Assembly (NCBI GenBank): GCA_963734625.1
Contig: CAVTHW010000024.1
Span: 1 to 64,000, forward strand
Length of the DNA stretch: 64,000 nucleotides
DNA from: CAVTHW01 sp963734625
GTDB lineage: Bacteria; Acidobacteriota; Terriglobia; Bryobacterales; Bryobacteraceae
Direction of reading: 5' to 3'
The notes under the pieces are model-generated. The model saw only the letters and a list, made by a program, of their open reading frames with translations. It made no database searches and was not told where the DNA came from. Positions 7,541 through 15,906 of the stretch are shown piece by piece. Every line of letters starts with the position of its first letter. The first letter of the stretch is position 1. Position numbers and translations under genes: made by a program.

Positions 7541-8812
7541 ATGCCGGCGCCATTGAACCACCGCGAGCTCTACCGCCTACCCTGGACTCTTCCTGACAAT
7601 GCCATCAGCTGGTTAGAGCCGACCAGCGCCTGCAACCTTTACTGCCAGGGGTGCTACCGCAAGAACAACCCGGACGCGCACAAGTCGCTCGAACAGGTTC
7701 GGAAAGAACTCGACATATTCAATCGCCTGCGCAACACGGATGGCGTCTCCATTGCCGGGGGAGACCCGCTGGTGCATCCTCAGATCGAGAAGATCGTGGA
7801 GATGATTGCCGCCGACGGCCAGAAACCGATCATCAACACCAACGGCCTTTGGCTGACAAAAGAGAAACTCGTCGCTCTTAAGAAGGCTGGCGTTGCAGGA
7901 TTTACATTCCACATCGACAGCAAACAGCAGCGCCCGCACATGAAGGGGAAGACCGAAATCGAGTTAAATGAGCTGCGGCTGCACTATGCTCTCATGCTGG
8001 CCGAGGTCGGCGACATTTCCTGTGCTTTCAATGCCACCGTCTACGAGGACACACTCAAGGATGTCCCTGAGGTCGTGGCCTGGGGGCAGAACCACATCGA
8101 TATCGTCCAAGTCCTCGTGTTTATTGCTTACCGCGCGGGTTCCACGCGCGAAGGCTATGACTACCTTGTCGGGGGCAAGAAAATCGACAGTGCGCCGATT
8201 CCCTATGCCGTCGACGAAGAGCCGCAGATTTACACCATGTCGACGGACGTCGTCGAGGCCATACGTTCGCGCTACCCGGACTTCCAGCCTTCGGCGTATC
8301 TCAACGGCACGGAGCGTCCAGACCATTTCAAGTGGCTGCTGACCATGCGCATCGGGACGAAGGACAAGATCTTCGGCTACGCGGGCCCGAAATTCATGGA
8401 GCTTTCCCAGACGCTTCATCACCTGCTGAACGGGTCATATCTGGCCTACACGAAGCCGAAGGTACACGGCAGGGGCAAGTCGATGCTGTTGCTTGCCCCG
8501 TTCGACAAGGGCTTGAGCCGCACCGCTCTTGCCTATCTGCACGATGCCGCCCGGTCACCGGCATTGCTGTTCAGAAAACTCCACATGCAATCGATCATGA
8601 TCATCCAACCGGCGGACTTCACCAGGAGCGGCGCTCTCAGCATGTGCGACGGGTGTCCGGACATTACTGTGTGGGAAGACAGACTCGTTTGGTCATGCCG
8701 GATGGAAGAGTTGATAAACTTCGGCGATTGGGTGCGGGCCGTTCCTACAAACGGAGATGCCAACGCCTCAAAGCCCGAAGAGCATCCCCCTGCGACTTCG
8801 GGGAAGCCGTAG
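7541..8812 (+). CDS. Radical SAM protein with C-terminal cysteine cluster
   Basis: A 423-residue protein. The radical SAM [4Fe-4S] motif C-x3-C-x2-C is at residues 31-38 (CNLYCQGC), and the GGDP element for SAM binding follows in SIAGGDPLVHP. A second group of cysteines near the C terminus (CDGCPDITVWEDRLVWSC) suggests an auxiliary cluster as in SPASM or twitch enzymes. ATG 7541 has an AAAGGA upstream; an earlier ATG at 7487 adds 18 unconserved-looking residues. The gene is divergent from tatT and converges on the ABC permease. The substrate is unknown. The family includes lipid-modifying members (HpnH-like) and peptide-maturing members, but no precursor peptide is visible nearby. Confidence 0.85.
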   Translation: MPAPLNHRELYRLPWTLPDNAISWLEPTSACNLYCQGCYRKNNPDAHKSLEQVRKELDIFNRLRNTDGVSIAGGDPLVHPQIEKIVEMIAADGQKPIINTNGLWLTKEKLVALKKAGVAGFTFHIDSKQQRPHMKGKTEIELNELRLHYALMLAEVGDISCAFNATVYEDTLKDVPEVVAWGQNHIDIVQVLVFIAYRAGSTREGYDYLVGGKKIDSAPIPYAVDEEPQIYTMSTDVVEAIRSRYPDFQPSAYLNGTERPDHFKWLLTMRIGTKDKIFGYAGPKFMELSQTLHHLLNGSYLAYTKPKVHGRGKSMLLLAPFDKGLSRTALAYLHDAARSPALLFRKLHMQSIMIIQPADFTRSGALSMCDGCPDITVWEDRLVWSCRMEELINFGDWVRAVPTNGDANASKPEEHPPATSGKP

Positions 8813-8835
8813 TCGGAATCGGTATCGCCGTCGCC

Positions 8836-9951
8836 TCACTTGCCCTCTTCCCATTTGGTGGCGATTACGCCCAGGATGAAGACCACGGCCGCGAAGACCC
8901 CTATTACCGCGGAGTACCTCAGCGCGGCCATGTTGTCGACAACTACCATGGATGCCCGGAGCCCCTCGTTCACGTAGTACAGAGGCAGTAGCTTGGCGAA
9001 CGTCTGCAGGAAGCCCGGCATCATCTCCATGGGAAAGAAGCTCCCCGAGAGGAACATCATCGGGAACGTGATGGCGTTTGCCGCGGCGGCGGCGCTCTGT
9101 GCCTCCTTCACGAAGCGGGTTAGTATCATCCCGATTCCGACGAACGCGAAGACGTCAAGCACAATGAACACAGGGAGCCAGGCGTTTATATGTAGGCTAA
9201 CGTGAAACACCGCCCAGCCCACCAGCAGCATCGCAATCGTGGATACGACCGCGAGTATGACCTGGTACAGGATGTTCGACAGTATCCAGTCGGTGCGGGT
9301 GATGGGCGTGGTGGCTAGCTTCCTGATGACGCCCTTCTGCCGCAGCTCAGTGTTCAAGTTCACCGTGCCGAACAGGCTCGCTGTCATCACCGCCATCGCG
9401 ATGATGCCGGGGATGAAGAACTCGATGAACCGGTACTTTTTGGTGAGTATCGATGTCTCGGCCATATTGATGAACGAAGGCTTCCCGAACCACCCCTGGT
9501 CTATCCCGGCGAAGGCCGACTTCAGGATTTGCATCTTTGCGGACACCGAACTGGAGCTGGGGTCGTAGATGCACGTTACGGTAACGGTTATGCTGGGGTC
9601 GTCGGTTTCGATACGCTGCTGGAAGGATCTTTCATAGCCTTCGGGAATAACGACGACAAGGTTCAGCTTGTTGTCCCTGGCGTACTCGGTGGCGTTGACG
9701 GCGGGTTCGACTTTGGCTATCTTGAACTTCCCGTTGAGCTTAGGGCCTCGACGAGCCGCGCCGAGAATTCGGTGTGATCGAGGTCCTGCACGTAAAGGTC
9801 GAAGCTCACGCTTCTCCTGGTCCATGAAAATGCTGCCGAACACGAGTATCAGGAGCATCGGGAACGCAATCGTGAAGAACATTGCTGTCTTCTCGCGGTA
9901 GAAACTCTTGATGCTCACGACGAGATTTGCGCCAACGACGCGCTGGTTCAT
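8836..9951 (-). CDS. ABC-2 type exporter permease (internal out-of-frame segment)
   Basis: A 371-residue ABC-2 permease of the DrrB/NatB type: one N-terminal helix (MFFTIAFPMLLILVFGSIF), an extracytoplasmic loop, then five or six C-terminal helices from about residue 180. Residues about 47-72 make no sense in the open frame, but the next frame over the same bases reads FDLYVQDLDHTEFSARLVEA, a convincing piece of the family's loop. One base gained near 9806-9812 and one lost near 9738-9746 would produce this, and the two cancel, leaving the gene open. ATG 9951 overlaps the ATPase stop by 4 bp, so the pair is translationally coupled. It probably exports the lipid product of the upstream ligase and oxoamine synthase. 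Confidence 0.85.
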   Translation of the reverse strand: MNQRVVGANLVVSIKSFYREKTAMFFTIAFPMLLILVFGSIFMDQEKRELRPLRAGPRSHRILGAARRGPKLNGKFKIAKVEPAVNATEYARDNKLNLVVVIPEGYERSFQQRIETDDPSITVTVTCIYDPSSSSVSAKMQILKSAFAGIDQGWFGKPSFINMAETSILTKKYRFIEFFIPGIIAMAVMTASLFGTVNLNTELRQKGVIRKLATTPITRTDWILSNILYQVILAVVSTIAMLLVGWAVFHVSLHINAWLPVFIVLDVFAFVGIGMILTRFVKEAQSAAAAANAITFPMMFLSGSFFPMEMMPGFLQTFAKLLPLYYVNEGLRASMVVVDNMAALRYSAVIGVFAAVVFILGVIATKWEEGK

Positions 9952-10883
9952 GCCGCCCCCCGTTCGCGGAGCGCCTCGCCGGTAAGCTTAAGGAAGACTT
10001 CTTCGAGGTTGGGCTTGCGAACGTCCAAACTGAGGAACGACGCCCCGGCGTCCTTGATGGCGTTCAGTACGTTCCGGACATCGTCCGTGTGCTCCACCCT
10101 GACCTTGATGTCTTTGTGGTCGTCATGGACCGGCTCGAAGCCCATCTTCTGGACGATTTCAAAGACTTTTTCATCGACGGACCGTAGCGTGAGGACCAGG
10201 TAATTCGCGTTGCTTTCGGTGAGCTCCGCGGGAGAGCCCCTCGCGATGATCTTCCCCGCCGAGATGATTGCGACGGTGTCTGCAAGAAGCTCCGCTTCTT
10301 CCATGTAGTGCGTGGTGAGAAACACCGTCGCCCCCTTTTTTTTCAGGCCCAGCAGGACTTCCCACACCTCGCGCCGCGCGCGGGGGTCGAGCCCTGTCGA
10401 CGGCTCGTCGAGGAACACGACCTCGGGGTCGTTCACCAGCGCAATCGCGATTCCGAGGCGCTGCTTCAAGCCCCCAGAGAGGTTTTTGTACTGCTCTTTG
10501 GCCTTGTCCTTGAGGTTGACGAGCTCTATCAGCCCGTCGATATCGGGGCCTCTGCGGCGGAAAAGCCGCGAGTAGTACTGAATGGTCTCCCTGACCGTTA
10601 TCGCGTCGAACGAGCTGAATCCCTGCGGGAGGACGCCGATGCGGCGGACGATGTTGTGCTTCTTCTTCGTGACGTCCATCCCCAGAAGGCGCACTTTTCC
10701 CGATGTGGGCCTGCGGAGTGTATCGATTATCTCGACAGTAGTGGTCTTACCGGCGCCGTTCGGGCCCAGCAAGGCGAAAACTTCGCCTTTCCTGACGGAA
10801 AACGATATGTCGTTGACCGCCAGCAAATTCCCGTAACGCTTCGTCAGTTTCTCGACTTCGATCACATGTTCAGCGCGGTTCAT
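9948..10883 (-). CDS. ABC-2 type exporter ATP-binding protein (DrrA-like)
   Basis: About 311 residues with all ATPase motifs: Walker A GPNGAGKT, signature LSGGLKQR, Walker B VVFLDEPSTGLDP and the switch His in LTTHYMEEAELLAD. The C-terminal 90 residues form the regulatory tail found in DrrA/NatA-type exporters. Translation starts at ATG 10883 (or the adjacent ATG 10886), inside the last codons of the oxoamine synthase, so the genes overlap and are probably coupled. The operon order ligase-ACP-oxoamine synthase-ATPase-permease suggests the exporter moves the pathway's product across the inner membrane. Confidence 0.9.
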   Translation of the reverse strand: MNRAEHVIEVEKLTKRYGNLLAVNDISFSVRKGEVFALLGPNGAGKTTTVEIIDTLRRPTSGKVRLLGMDVTKKKHNIVRRIGVLPQGFSSFDAITVRETIQYYSRLFRRRGPDIDGLIELVNLKDKAKEQYKNLSGGLKQRLGIAIALVNDPEVVFLDEPSTGLDPRARREVWEVLLGLKKKGATVFLTTHYMEEAELLADTVAIISAGKIIARGSPAELTESNANYLVLTLRSVDEKVFEIVQKMGFEPVHDDHKDIKVRVEHTDDVRNVLNAIKDAGASFLSLDVRKPNLEEVFLKLTGEALRERGAA

Positions 10884-12297
10884 CATGGATCGGCGGCTCT
10901 TCTTCACTTCGCTGCAGCTTGGCCAGTTCGTCGGCCGTGGCGTTAACCGTGGCACGGATCTGCTCCTGGCTGTGATTGGTGGTGATGAAGAAGCGGAGGC
11001 GGGCAGAATGGTCGGGCACGGCGGGGTGCAGAATCGGTTGGACGTTAATGCCGCGCTCGAACAGGGCGCTCGCCAGGCGCAGGCTCTTGACCGAGCTGCC
11101 GACGATCACCGGAATCACGGGCGTGCCGGCGGCCGAGCCGGTGTTGAGGCCACGCTGGCGGGCCAGCTTCAGGAACAGCGCCGCCAGCTCGCGCAGCCGG
11201 GCCACGCGCTGCGGCTCGCGCTGGAGGACCGTCAGGGCGGCCAGGGCTGCAGCGGCGCTGGCCGGGGAGAGGCCCACGCTGTAGACGAACCCGGGGGCGG
11301 TGTACTTGAGGTACTCGACGAGCTCGGTCGAGCCGGCGATGTACCCGCCGCAACTGGCCAGCGACTTGGAGAGCGTGCCCATCCACAGGTCGACGTCGGA
11401 GCGGGCCACGCCCCAGTGCTCGCCGAGGCCCCGGCCGGTCGCCCCCATGGTGCCCAGCGAGTGCGCTTCATCGACCAGCAGCAGCGTCTTGTGCTTCTTC
11501 CTGAGTTCCAGGAAGCGTGGCAGTTCGGGGAAGTCGCCATCCATGCTGTACACGCCTTCGATGGCGATCAGCACGCGGCGATAGCGGTGGCGCACCTCGG
11601 ACAACAGGGTGTCGAGGGCCTGCCAGTCGTTATGGGCAAAGGCGCGACGCGTAGCGCCGGCAAGCATGGCGCCCTGGACGATCGAGTTGTGGGCCAGAAT
11701 GTCGTGGAGGATCAGATCGTCCGGTCCGAGCAGGTGGCCGATGGTGGTGACGTTGGTGGCATGGCCGGAGACGAAGACGATCGCGGCCGGGGTGGCCAGG
11801 AAGGCGGCCAGGGCCTGCTCCAGATCACGATGCACCTGCTTCTCGCCGGAGACCAGGCGACTGGCGCCGGCGCTGGTGCCATAGCGGTCGATCGCGGTCT
11901 TGGCGGCGGCGGCGACCTCCGGATCGTGGGCCAGGCCGACGTAGTCATAGACGCTGAAGTCGAGGAGCGGGCGCCCCTCGATGCAGGGTGCGCTTCCGGC
12001 TCCGCCCTGGTCGACGCGGAAATACGGGTTGTCGCCGACCGCCAGCAGCAGGCGTTCCTGACGCTTCAACTCGCCGTACTCGGGGAAGCGGGCCAAATCG
12101 TAGTGTTCGGGCGGGATCTGGCCGGCGGGAACATCGGGCCTGGGGCCATCGATCAGGTGCTTCTGCACGGCCTGGATTAGATCCTCCAGCGTCCGGGCCT
12201 GGCTGAACACCGTGTCGGGCAGGCGGCCGGCGAAGGTCTTCTCCAGCCTGGCCACGAGGTCCATGCCTCTGCAGCGAATCCAGGCCCAGGGCGGCAA
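10870..12297 (-). CDS. Alpha-oxoamine synthase (serine palmitoyltransferase/AONS-type PLP enzyme), probably the C-terminal part of a ligase-ACP-synthase fusion
   Basis: A fold-type I PLP enzyme that condenses an acyl thioester with an amino acid and releases CO2. Landmarks are GTSAGASRLVSGE, EGVYSMDGD, the PLP-ring aspartate in LLLVDEAHSLG and the Schiff-base lysine in GTLSKSLASCGGY. The first 14 or so codons of the open frame are ACP sequence read out of frame; in-frame homology begins at MDLVARLEKTFAG (ATG 12264), which is itself the second half of the upstream ACP domain. The natural protein is therefore probably one fusion: fatty-acyl-AMP ligase, ACP, oxoamine synthase. Serine (sphingolipid-like) is the obvious amino-acid guess, but KBL, AONS and polyketide off-loading members share these motifs. 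The last 14 bases overlap the ATPase start. Confidence 0.85.
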   Translation of the reverse strand: MPPWAWIRCRGMDLVARLEKTFAGRLPDTVFSQARTLEDLIQAVQKHLIDGPRPDVPAGQIPPEHYDLARFPEYGELKRQERLLLAVGDNPYFRVDQGGAGSAPCIEGRPLLDFSVYDYVGLAHDPEVAAAAKTAIDRYGTSAGASRLVSGEKQVHRDLEQALAAFLATPAAIVFVSGHATNVTTIGHLLGPDDLILHDILAHNSIVQGAMLAGATRRAFAHNDWQALDTLLSEVRHRYRRVLIAIEGVYSMDGDFPELPRFLELRKKHKTLLLVDEAHSLGTMGATGRGLGEHWGVARSDVDLWMGTLSKSLASCGGYIAGSTELVEYLKYTAPGFVYSVGLSPASAAAALAALTVLQREPQRVARLRELAALFLKLARQRGLNTGSAAGTPVIPVIVGSSVKSLRLASALFERGINVQPILHPAVPDHSARLRFFITTNHSQEQIRATVNATADELAKLQRSEEEPPIHDEPR

Positions 12298-14216
12298 GGG
12301 GTGTGTCCCGTGTCAGGTCGGGCAAAGCTGCGCCGGCCAAGGCGCGGGCGTGCTGGCTGACGGCGGCCAGAGCGGCTTGCCAAGAGTGCGGGGCGGGATG
12401 CGCCGTGGAAGACCCCGCGTCTTCGGCATCCGGGCCGGCATTGTCGACCGGCGAGCCGCAGTGTTCGGCGAGGGCCTTGAGTTCCCCGGCCAGGAAGGCC
12501 GCGCGACAGGCATGGCGCTGGATCTTGCCGCTGGAGGTCCTGGGAATCGTACCGCTGCGCACCAGCACGACCGCGTCCAGGGCCAGGCCATGTTCTTCGA
12601 GCACCGCCCCGCGAACCGCATCCAGCACGTGCGTGAGATCGACCTCTCCTTTGCGCGCGACCTCCTGCACCAGAACCAGGCGCTGGCGGCCGTGATCGTC
12701 CGCGACGAAAGCGGCCCCGGAGCCGGCTTCCAGCAGCGGGTGGCTACCGCGGGCGGTGGCCTCGATATCCTGCGGATAGCGGTTCAGGCCGCGGACGATG
12801 ATCAGGTCGTCCAGCCGGCCGGTGACGTAGAGTTGGCCCTCGCGCATGAAGCCCAGGTCGCCGGTCCGCAGGAACGGGCCTTCGCCCGTGTCGCTCAGGC
12901 GGGCGTCGAAGGAACGGCGGGTCTGGCCGGGCTTGTGCCAGTAGCCCTGACCGACCGACGCGCCGGTAACCCAGATTTCGCCCACGCGGCCGGGGGCGGC
13001 CTCCGCGCGGCTGTGCGGGTCGACGATCACCACGCGCAGACCGCCGACGGGCGGTCCGCAGGCCACCAGGCGACGAGCCTGCGGCGCATCGTTGGGCACG
13101 GGCTCGACGCGGTTCTCGGTCAGCGTCGTGTCGTGGAAGGTCCCGACGGTCGCGCCGCTGCCGCGCCTCGGGCCACTGACCATGAGCGTCGCCTCCGCCA
13201 AACCGTAGCAGGGATAAAGGGCTCCGGGTTTGAAGCCGCAGGGGGCGAACGCGGCGGCAAAGCGTTCGAGCGTTCCGGGCTCAATGGGTTCGGCGCCGAC
13301 GAAGGCCAGGGCCCAGGAGGAAAGGTCGAGGGTGGCACGCTGCTCGTCGGTGATCTTGCGAATACAAAGATCGTAGGCGAAGTTGGGCCCGCCGGAGATG
13401 GTGGCCCGGTACTTGCTGATGGCGGCAAGCCAGGTGATGGGGCTCTGGAGGAACGTCGCCGGCGAAATGGAAACGTTTGTCGCACCGGTGAACACCGGGA
13501 CCAGAACGCCGCCCACCAGCCCCATGTCATGGTGCATGGGCAGCCAGAACACGCTGCTGTCCTCGTGCTGTATGCCGAAAGCCTGCTGGATGGCGCGGAT
13601 GTTGGCCATGAGGTTCGCGTGACTGAGCATGACGCCCTTGGGCCGGCTGGTCGAGCCGGAGGTGTACTGGAGCATGGCCAGCGTGTCGGGGGCGATGGCC
13701 GGTTCTTGCCAGCGCGCTGGCCAAAGCGTCGGGAATCTCGTCGGTGGCGAACCACGAGAGTTGGGAGGAAGTGGCCGCTTGATCGCTTGTTCTTGCTTCC
13801 ATCCTGGCCTGGAACTGAGCCACGCCCGAGGCGTTGCTCAGGGCGATGCGGGCCCCGGCATCGGCGGCGACGGCCTGGAAGCGCTCGAGCATGCGGTGGC
13901 GATGCGGCGGGTAGGTCGGCACCGCTACGCAACCGGCGTACAGGCAGCCGAAGAAAGCCGTAATGAAGTCGAGGCCGGGCGGATAGACCAACAGCACGCA
14001 CTGACCGGCAATGCCCATGTCCTGCAAGCGAGCCGCGATGGCTCGGGCCCGCCGATCGAGCTGGATGTAGGTCAGACTAGCGTTCTCGGCCTGGCCGTCC
14101 AACAGGTGGACGCAGGCCAGTTGCCGCGGGCGTTCGTCGGCGTGGCGGCGCAGCACGCGGATCAGGTGGCCCGGAAGCTGATGCGGACTAAAGTGGGTTT
14201 GGGCGTGAACCGACAT
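12266..14216 (-). CDS. Fatty-acyl-AMP ligase with C-terminal acyl carrier domain (frameshifted)
   Basis: The N-terminal part (14216 to about 13710) contains VLLVYPPGLDFITAFFGCLY and AVPTYPP, diagnostic of FAAL enzymes, which activate fatty acids as adenylates and load them on a carrier protein. A surplus base near 13709-13712 shifts the frame. The rest continues in the next frame with the P-loop-like motif QYTSGSTSRPKG, the ATP-binding PCYGLAEATL, LRTGDLGF and RTSSGKIQR. An ACP follows with ALGLDSLQ, whose Ser takes phosphopantetheine. A second surplus base near 12266 then separates the ACP from the oxoamine synthase frame, although ACP helices II-IV continue in that frame. Without the two breaks this would be one protein of roughly 1,100 residues. 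ATG 14216 is chosen; ATG 14231 is possible. Neither has a good ribosome-binding site. Confidence 0.75.
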
Positions 14217-14231
14217 GGTCGGGGGTCTCAC

Positions 14232-14636
14232 AGATCACTTTGGCGCACGACCGGCGTGGGCCTCTGCTCGTTTATAACTGCGGGCGAGTTCGTTTTCAAG
14301 GGGTTTCCCAGCGCCAGGTCTTGGCAGTGATACGGAAATCCGGTCTTCGGTACGTGTTGCCAGCCCATGGACTCCGTCGGGCTCGGCACGTACCTGGATC
14401 GGGAAAGTCGGATCAAGTCCACCTTCCAGCATCATCTGATGGGCCGTTCTCTGCCGGATGGAGCGGTGTTGTCTCTCGCCGGCATTCGTCATGTCGCAAC
14501 CCTAGAATATCACCGACATCCGGCCGCGAGTTTTCGGCTGGCCATGCCTATCGTGAGTCTAGGAGATTTCAGCGAACCGCGAACCATGGCTTAACTGCAT
14601 GTCTCAGCCCAGGGGGCAGGCGAACTTGGACAAAGG
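14232..14636. other. Intergenic stretch without a supported gene
   Basis: This sits upstream of the FAAL gene and should hold its promoter. Short open frames exist on both strands, but none gives a recognisable or compositionally convincing protein, and I see no clear -35/-10 pair or strong hairpin. The interval contains or adjoins a decayed gene to its right. Confidence 0.5.
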
Positions 14637-14639
14637 GTG

Positions 14640-14831
14640 ATGTTGCGGCTTATCACGTGGAATCTTCATGGCCTTCCGCCACCGGTGCGATTCGGAATTG
14701 GCGACAATCTCGCCAGAGTCGCTGAGGAAGCCCGCCGGCGCGCTCCGGACGTATTGCTCTGTCAGGGGATTGACTCCTTCTTCGTCGGATGCCCGCGCAG
14801 TGTCACTGCGGAGGTCGAACTGGTTGCTTGA
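14640..14831 (+). pseudogene. N-terminal fragment of an endonuclease/exonuclease/phosphatase (EEP) family gene
   Basis: The frame from ATG 14640 reads MLRLITWNLHGLP and continues to RVAEEARRRAPDVLL. This is the beta-strand-plus-helix start of EEP proteins, in which the Asn of TWNLH helps bind metal and the next strand normally ends LLLQEV with the catalytic Glu. Here it reads CQGIDSFFVG, the Glu is lost and the frame stops after 63 codons, whereas intact members have about 230-300 residues. Nothing resembling the rest of the domain follows before the next gene at 14965. I regard it as a deletion remnant. Confidence 0.5.
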
Positions 14832-14964
14832 TATGCCCCAGCTCATTCATCGCCGACCATCAGACACCGCAGTGCCGAGAACCACTTGGCCGGTTTGCCC
14901 CAATCCCGTGGTTGTGACGGTCGCACATGGCCGCTTCCGAGTCCTGCGGCAGAGTGCGCCTCAA

Positions 14965-15801
14965 CTACACGTCGCAGATGTCAACGGCCTGGGCTAGAGA
15001 TTTCAGTGGATCGGGTCTAGCTGGCGTGAACTCGTGCGCGAGGTAGCCACTGAACCCCGTCTCCGCAAGCGCCTGGGCGATGGCTCTGTAATTCAGTTCT
15101 TGAGTCTCATCGATCTCGTGGCGGCCGGGGTTGCCGCCGGTGTGGAAGTGGCCCAGGTATTGAATGTTCTGACGGATGGTGCGAATGATATCGCCCTCCA
15201 TGATCTGCATGTGGTAGATGTCGTACAGCACTTTGATTCGTGGCGAATTGACGCGCTTGACTGCTTCGACGGCCCAGGCGGTATGGTCGGCCATGTAATC
15301 CTTGTGGTCCACCTTGCTGTTCAACAACTCCAGGACCACCGTCACGCCCTTATCCTCGGCGATGGGCTTGATCCGGCTCAGACCCGCAACGCAGTTATCC
15401 AGGCCCTCCTCGTCTGACATCCCGGCGCGGCTGCCGGACATGATGATCAGGTTCGGCACCTTGGCCGCTGCCGCGTTTTCAAGGGCTTGGCGGAACTGCT
15501 TCTCGATCCCGTCGTGACTCTCCTTGCGGTTCAGCGGACCGACCTTGTCACCGCCTGGATAGCCCAAGGCCACGTCCAGGCCGAACTTCTGCACGACCGG
15601 CCATTCGGGAGGGTTGAGCAGATCGATGCCGACGAGTCCCAAGCGCGCGACTTCACGGCAGAAATCCTCAAGCGGAATCTTGCTAAAGCACCACCTGGAA
15701 ACCGACTGCTTGAGCCGGCCTTTTCGCGCAATGCGCTCAACGGGAATCTGCCCCAATAGGGGCAACGTGGCCATAGAGGCAAGGAAGGAGCTTCTTGTCA
15801 T
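14965..15801 (-). CDS. Sugar phosphate isomerase/epimerase (hydroxypyruvate isomerase-like TIM barrel)
   Basis: The protein has 278 residues of the AP-endonuclease-2-type TIM barrel shared by xylose isomerase-like enzymes and hydroxypyruvate isomerase. Metal-binding segments are visible in order: VVLELLNSK (Glu), VLYDIYHMQIMEGD (Asp and His), GHFHTGG (His) and YLAHEF (Glu). The first 20 residues (MTRSSFLASMATLPLLG) resemble a weak or short signal sequence, and acidobacterial members are often exported. Glyoxylate/hydroxypyruvate conversion or a sugar isomerisation are the likely reactions; the neighbours do not settle which. The gene is divergent from the GH16 gene, with a 105-bp intergenic region. 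Confidence 0.85.
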   Translation of the reverse strand: MTRSSFLASMATLPLLGQIPVERIARKGRLKQSVSRWCFSKIPLEDFCREVARLGLVGIDLLNPPEWPVVQKFGLDVALGYPGGDKVGPLNRKESHDGIEKQFRQALENAAAAKVPNLIIMSGSRAGMSDEEGLDNCVAGLSRIKPIAEDKGVTVVLELLNSKVDHKDYMADHTAWAVEAVKRVNSPRIKVLYDIYHMQIMEGDIIRTIRQNIQYLGHFHTGGNPGRHEIDETQELNYRAIAQALAETGFSGYLAHEFTPARPDPLKSLAQAVDICDV

Positions 15802-15906
15802 GACCCTATACTTTCACGGACTCCGTCGCATGTAAAGCCTGGAACGTCCACGGATCCGAGCTTGCGAGGTGTAGAATCGGCCATGGCCCGGGGGGCCTTC
15901 GACATT

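Noticed and set aside
12266..13712. Programmed ribosomal frameshifting for the ligase-ACP-synthase frame breaks
   Set aside because: No slippery heptamer or downstream pseudoknot was seen at either site, and similar breaks occur in unrelated genes nearby.
14240..14725. Plus-strand frame of 161 codons upstream of the FAAL gene
   Set aside because: Arg/Ser-rich, no recognisable domain, and overlaps the EEP remnant in another frame.
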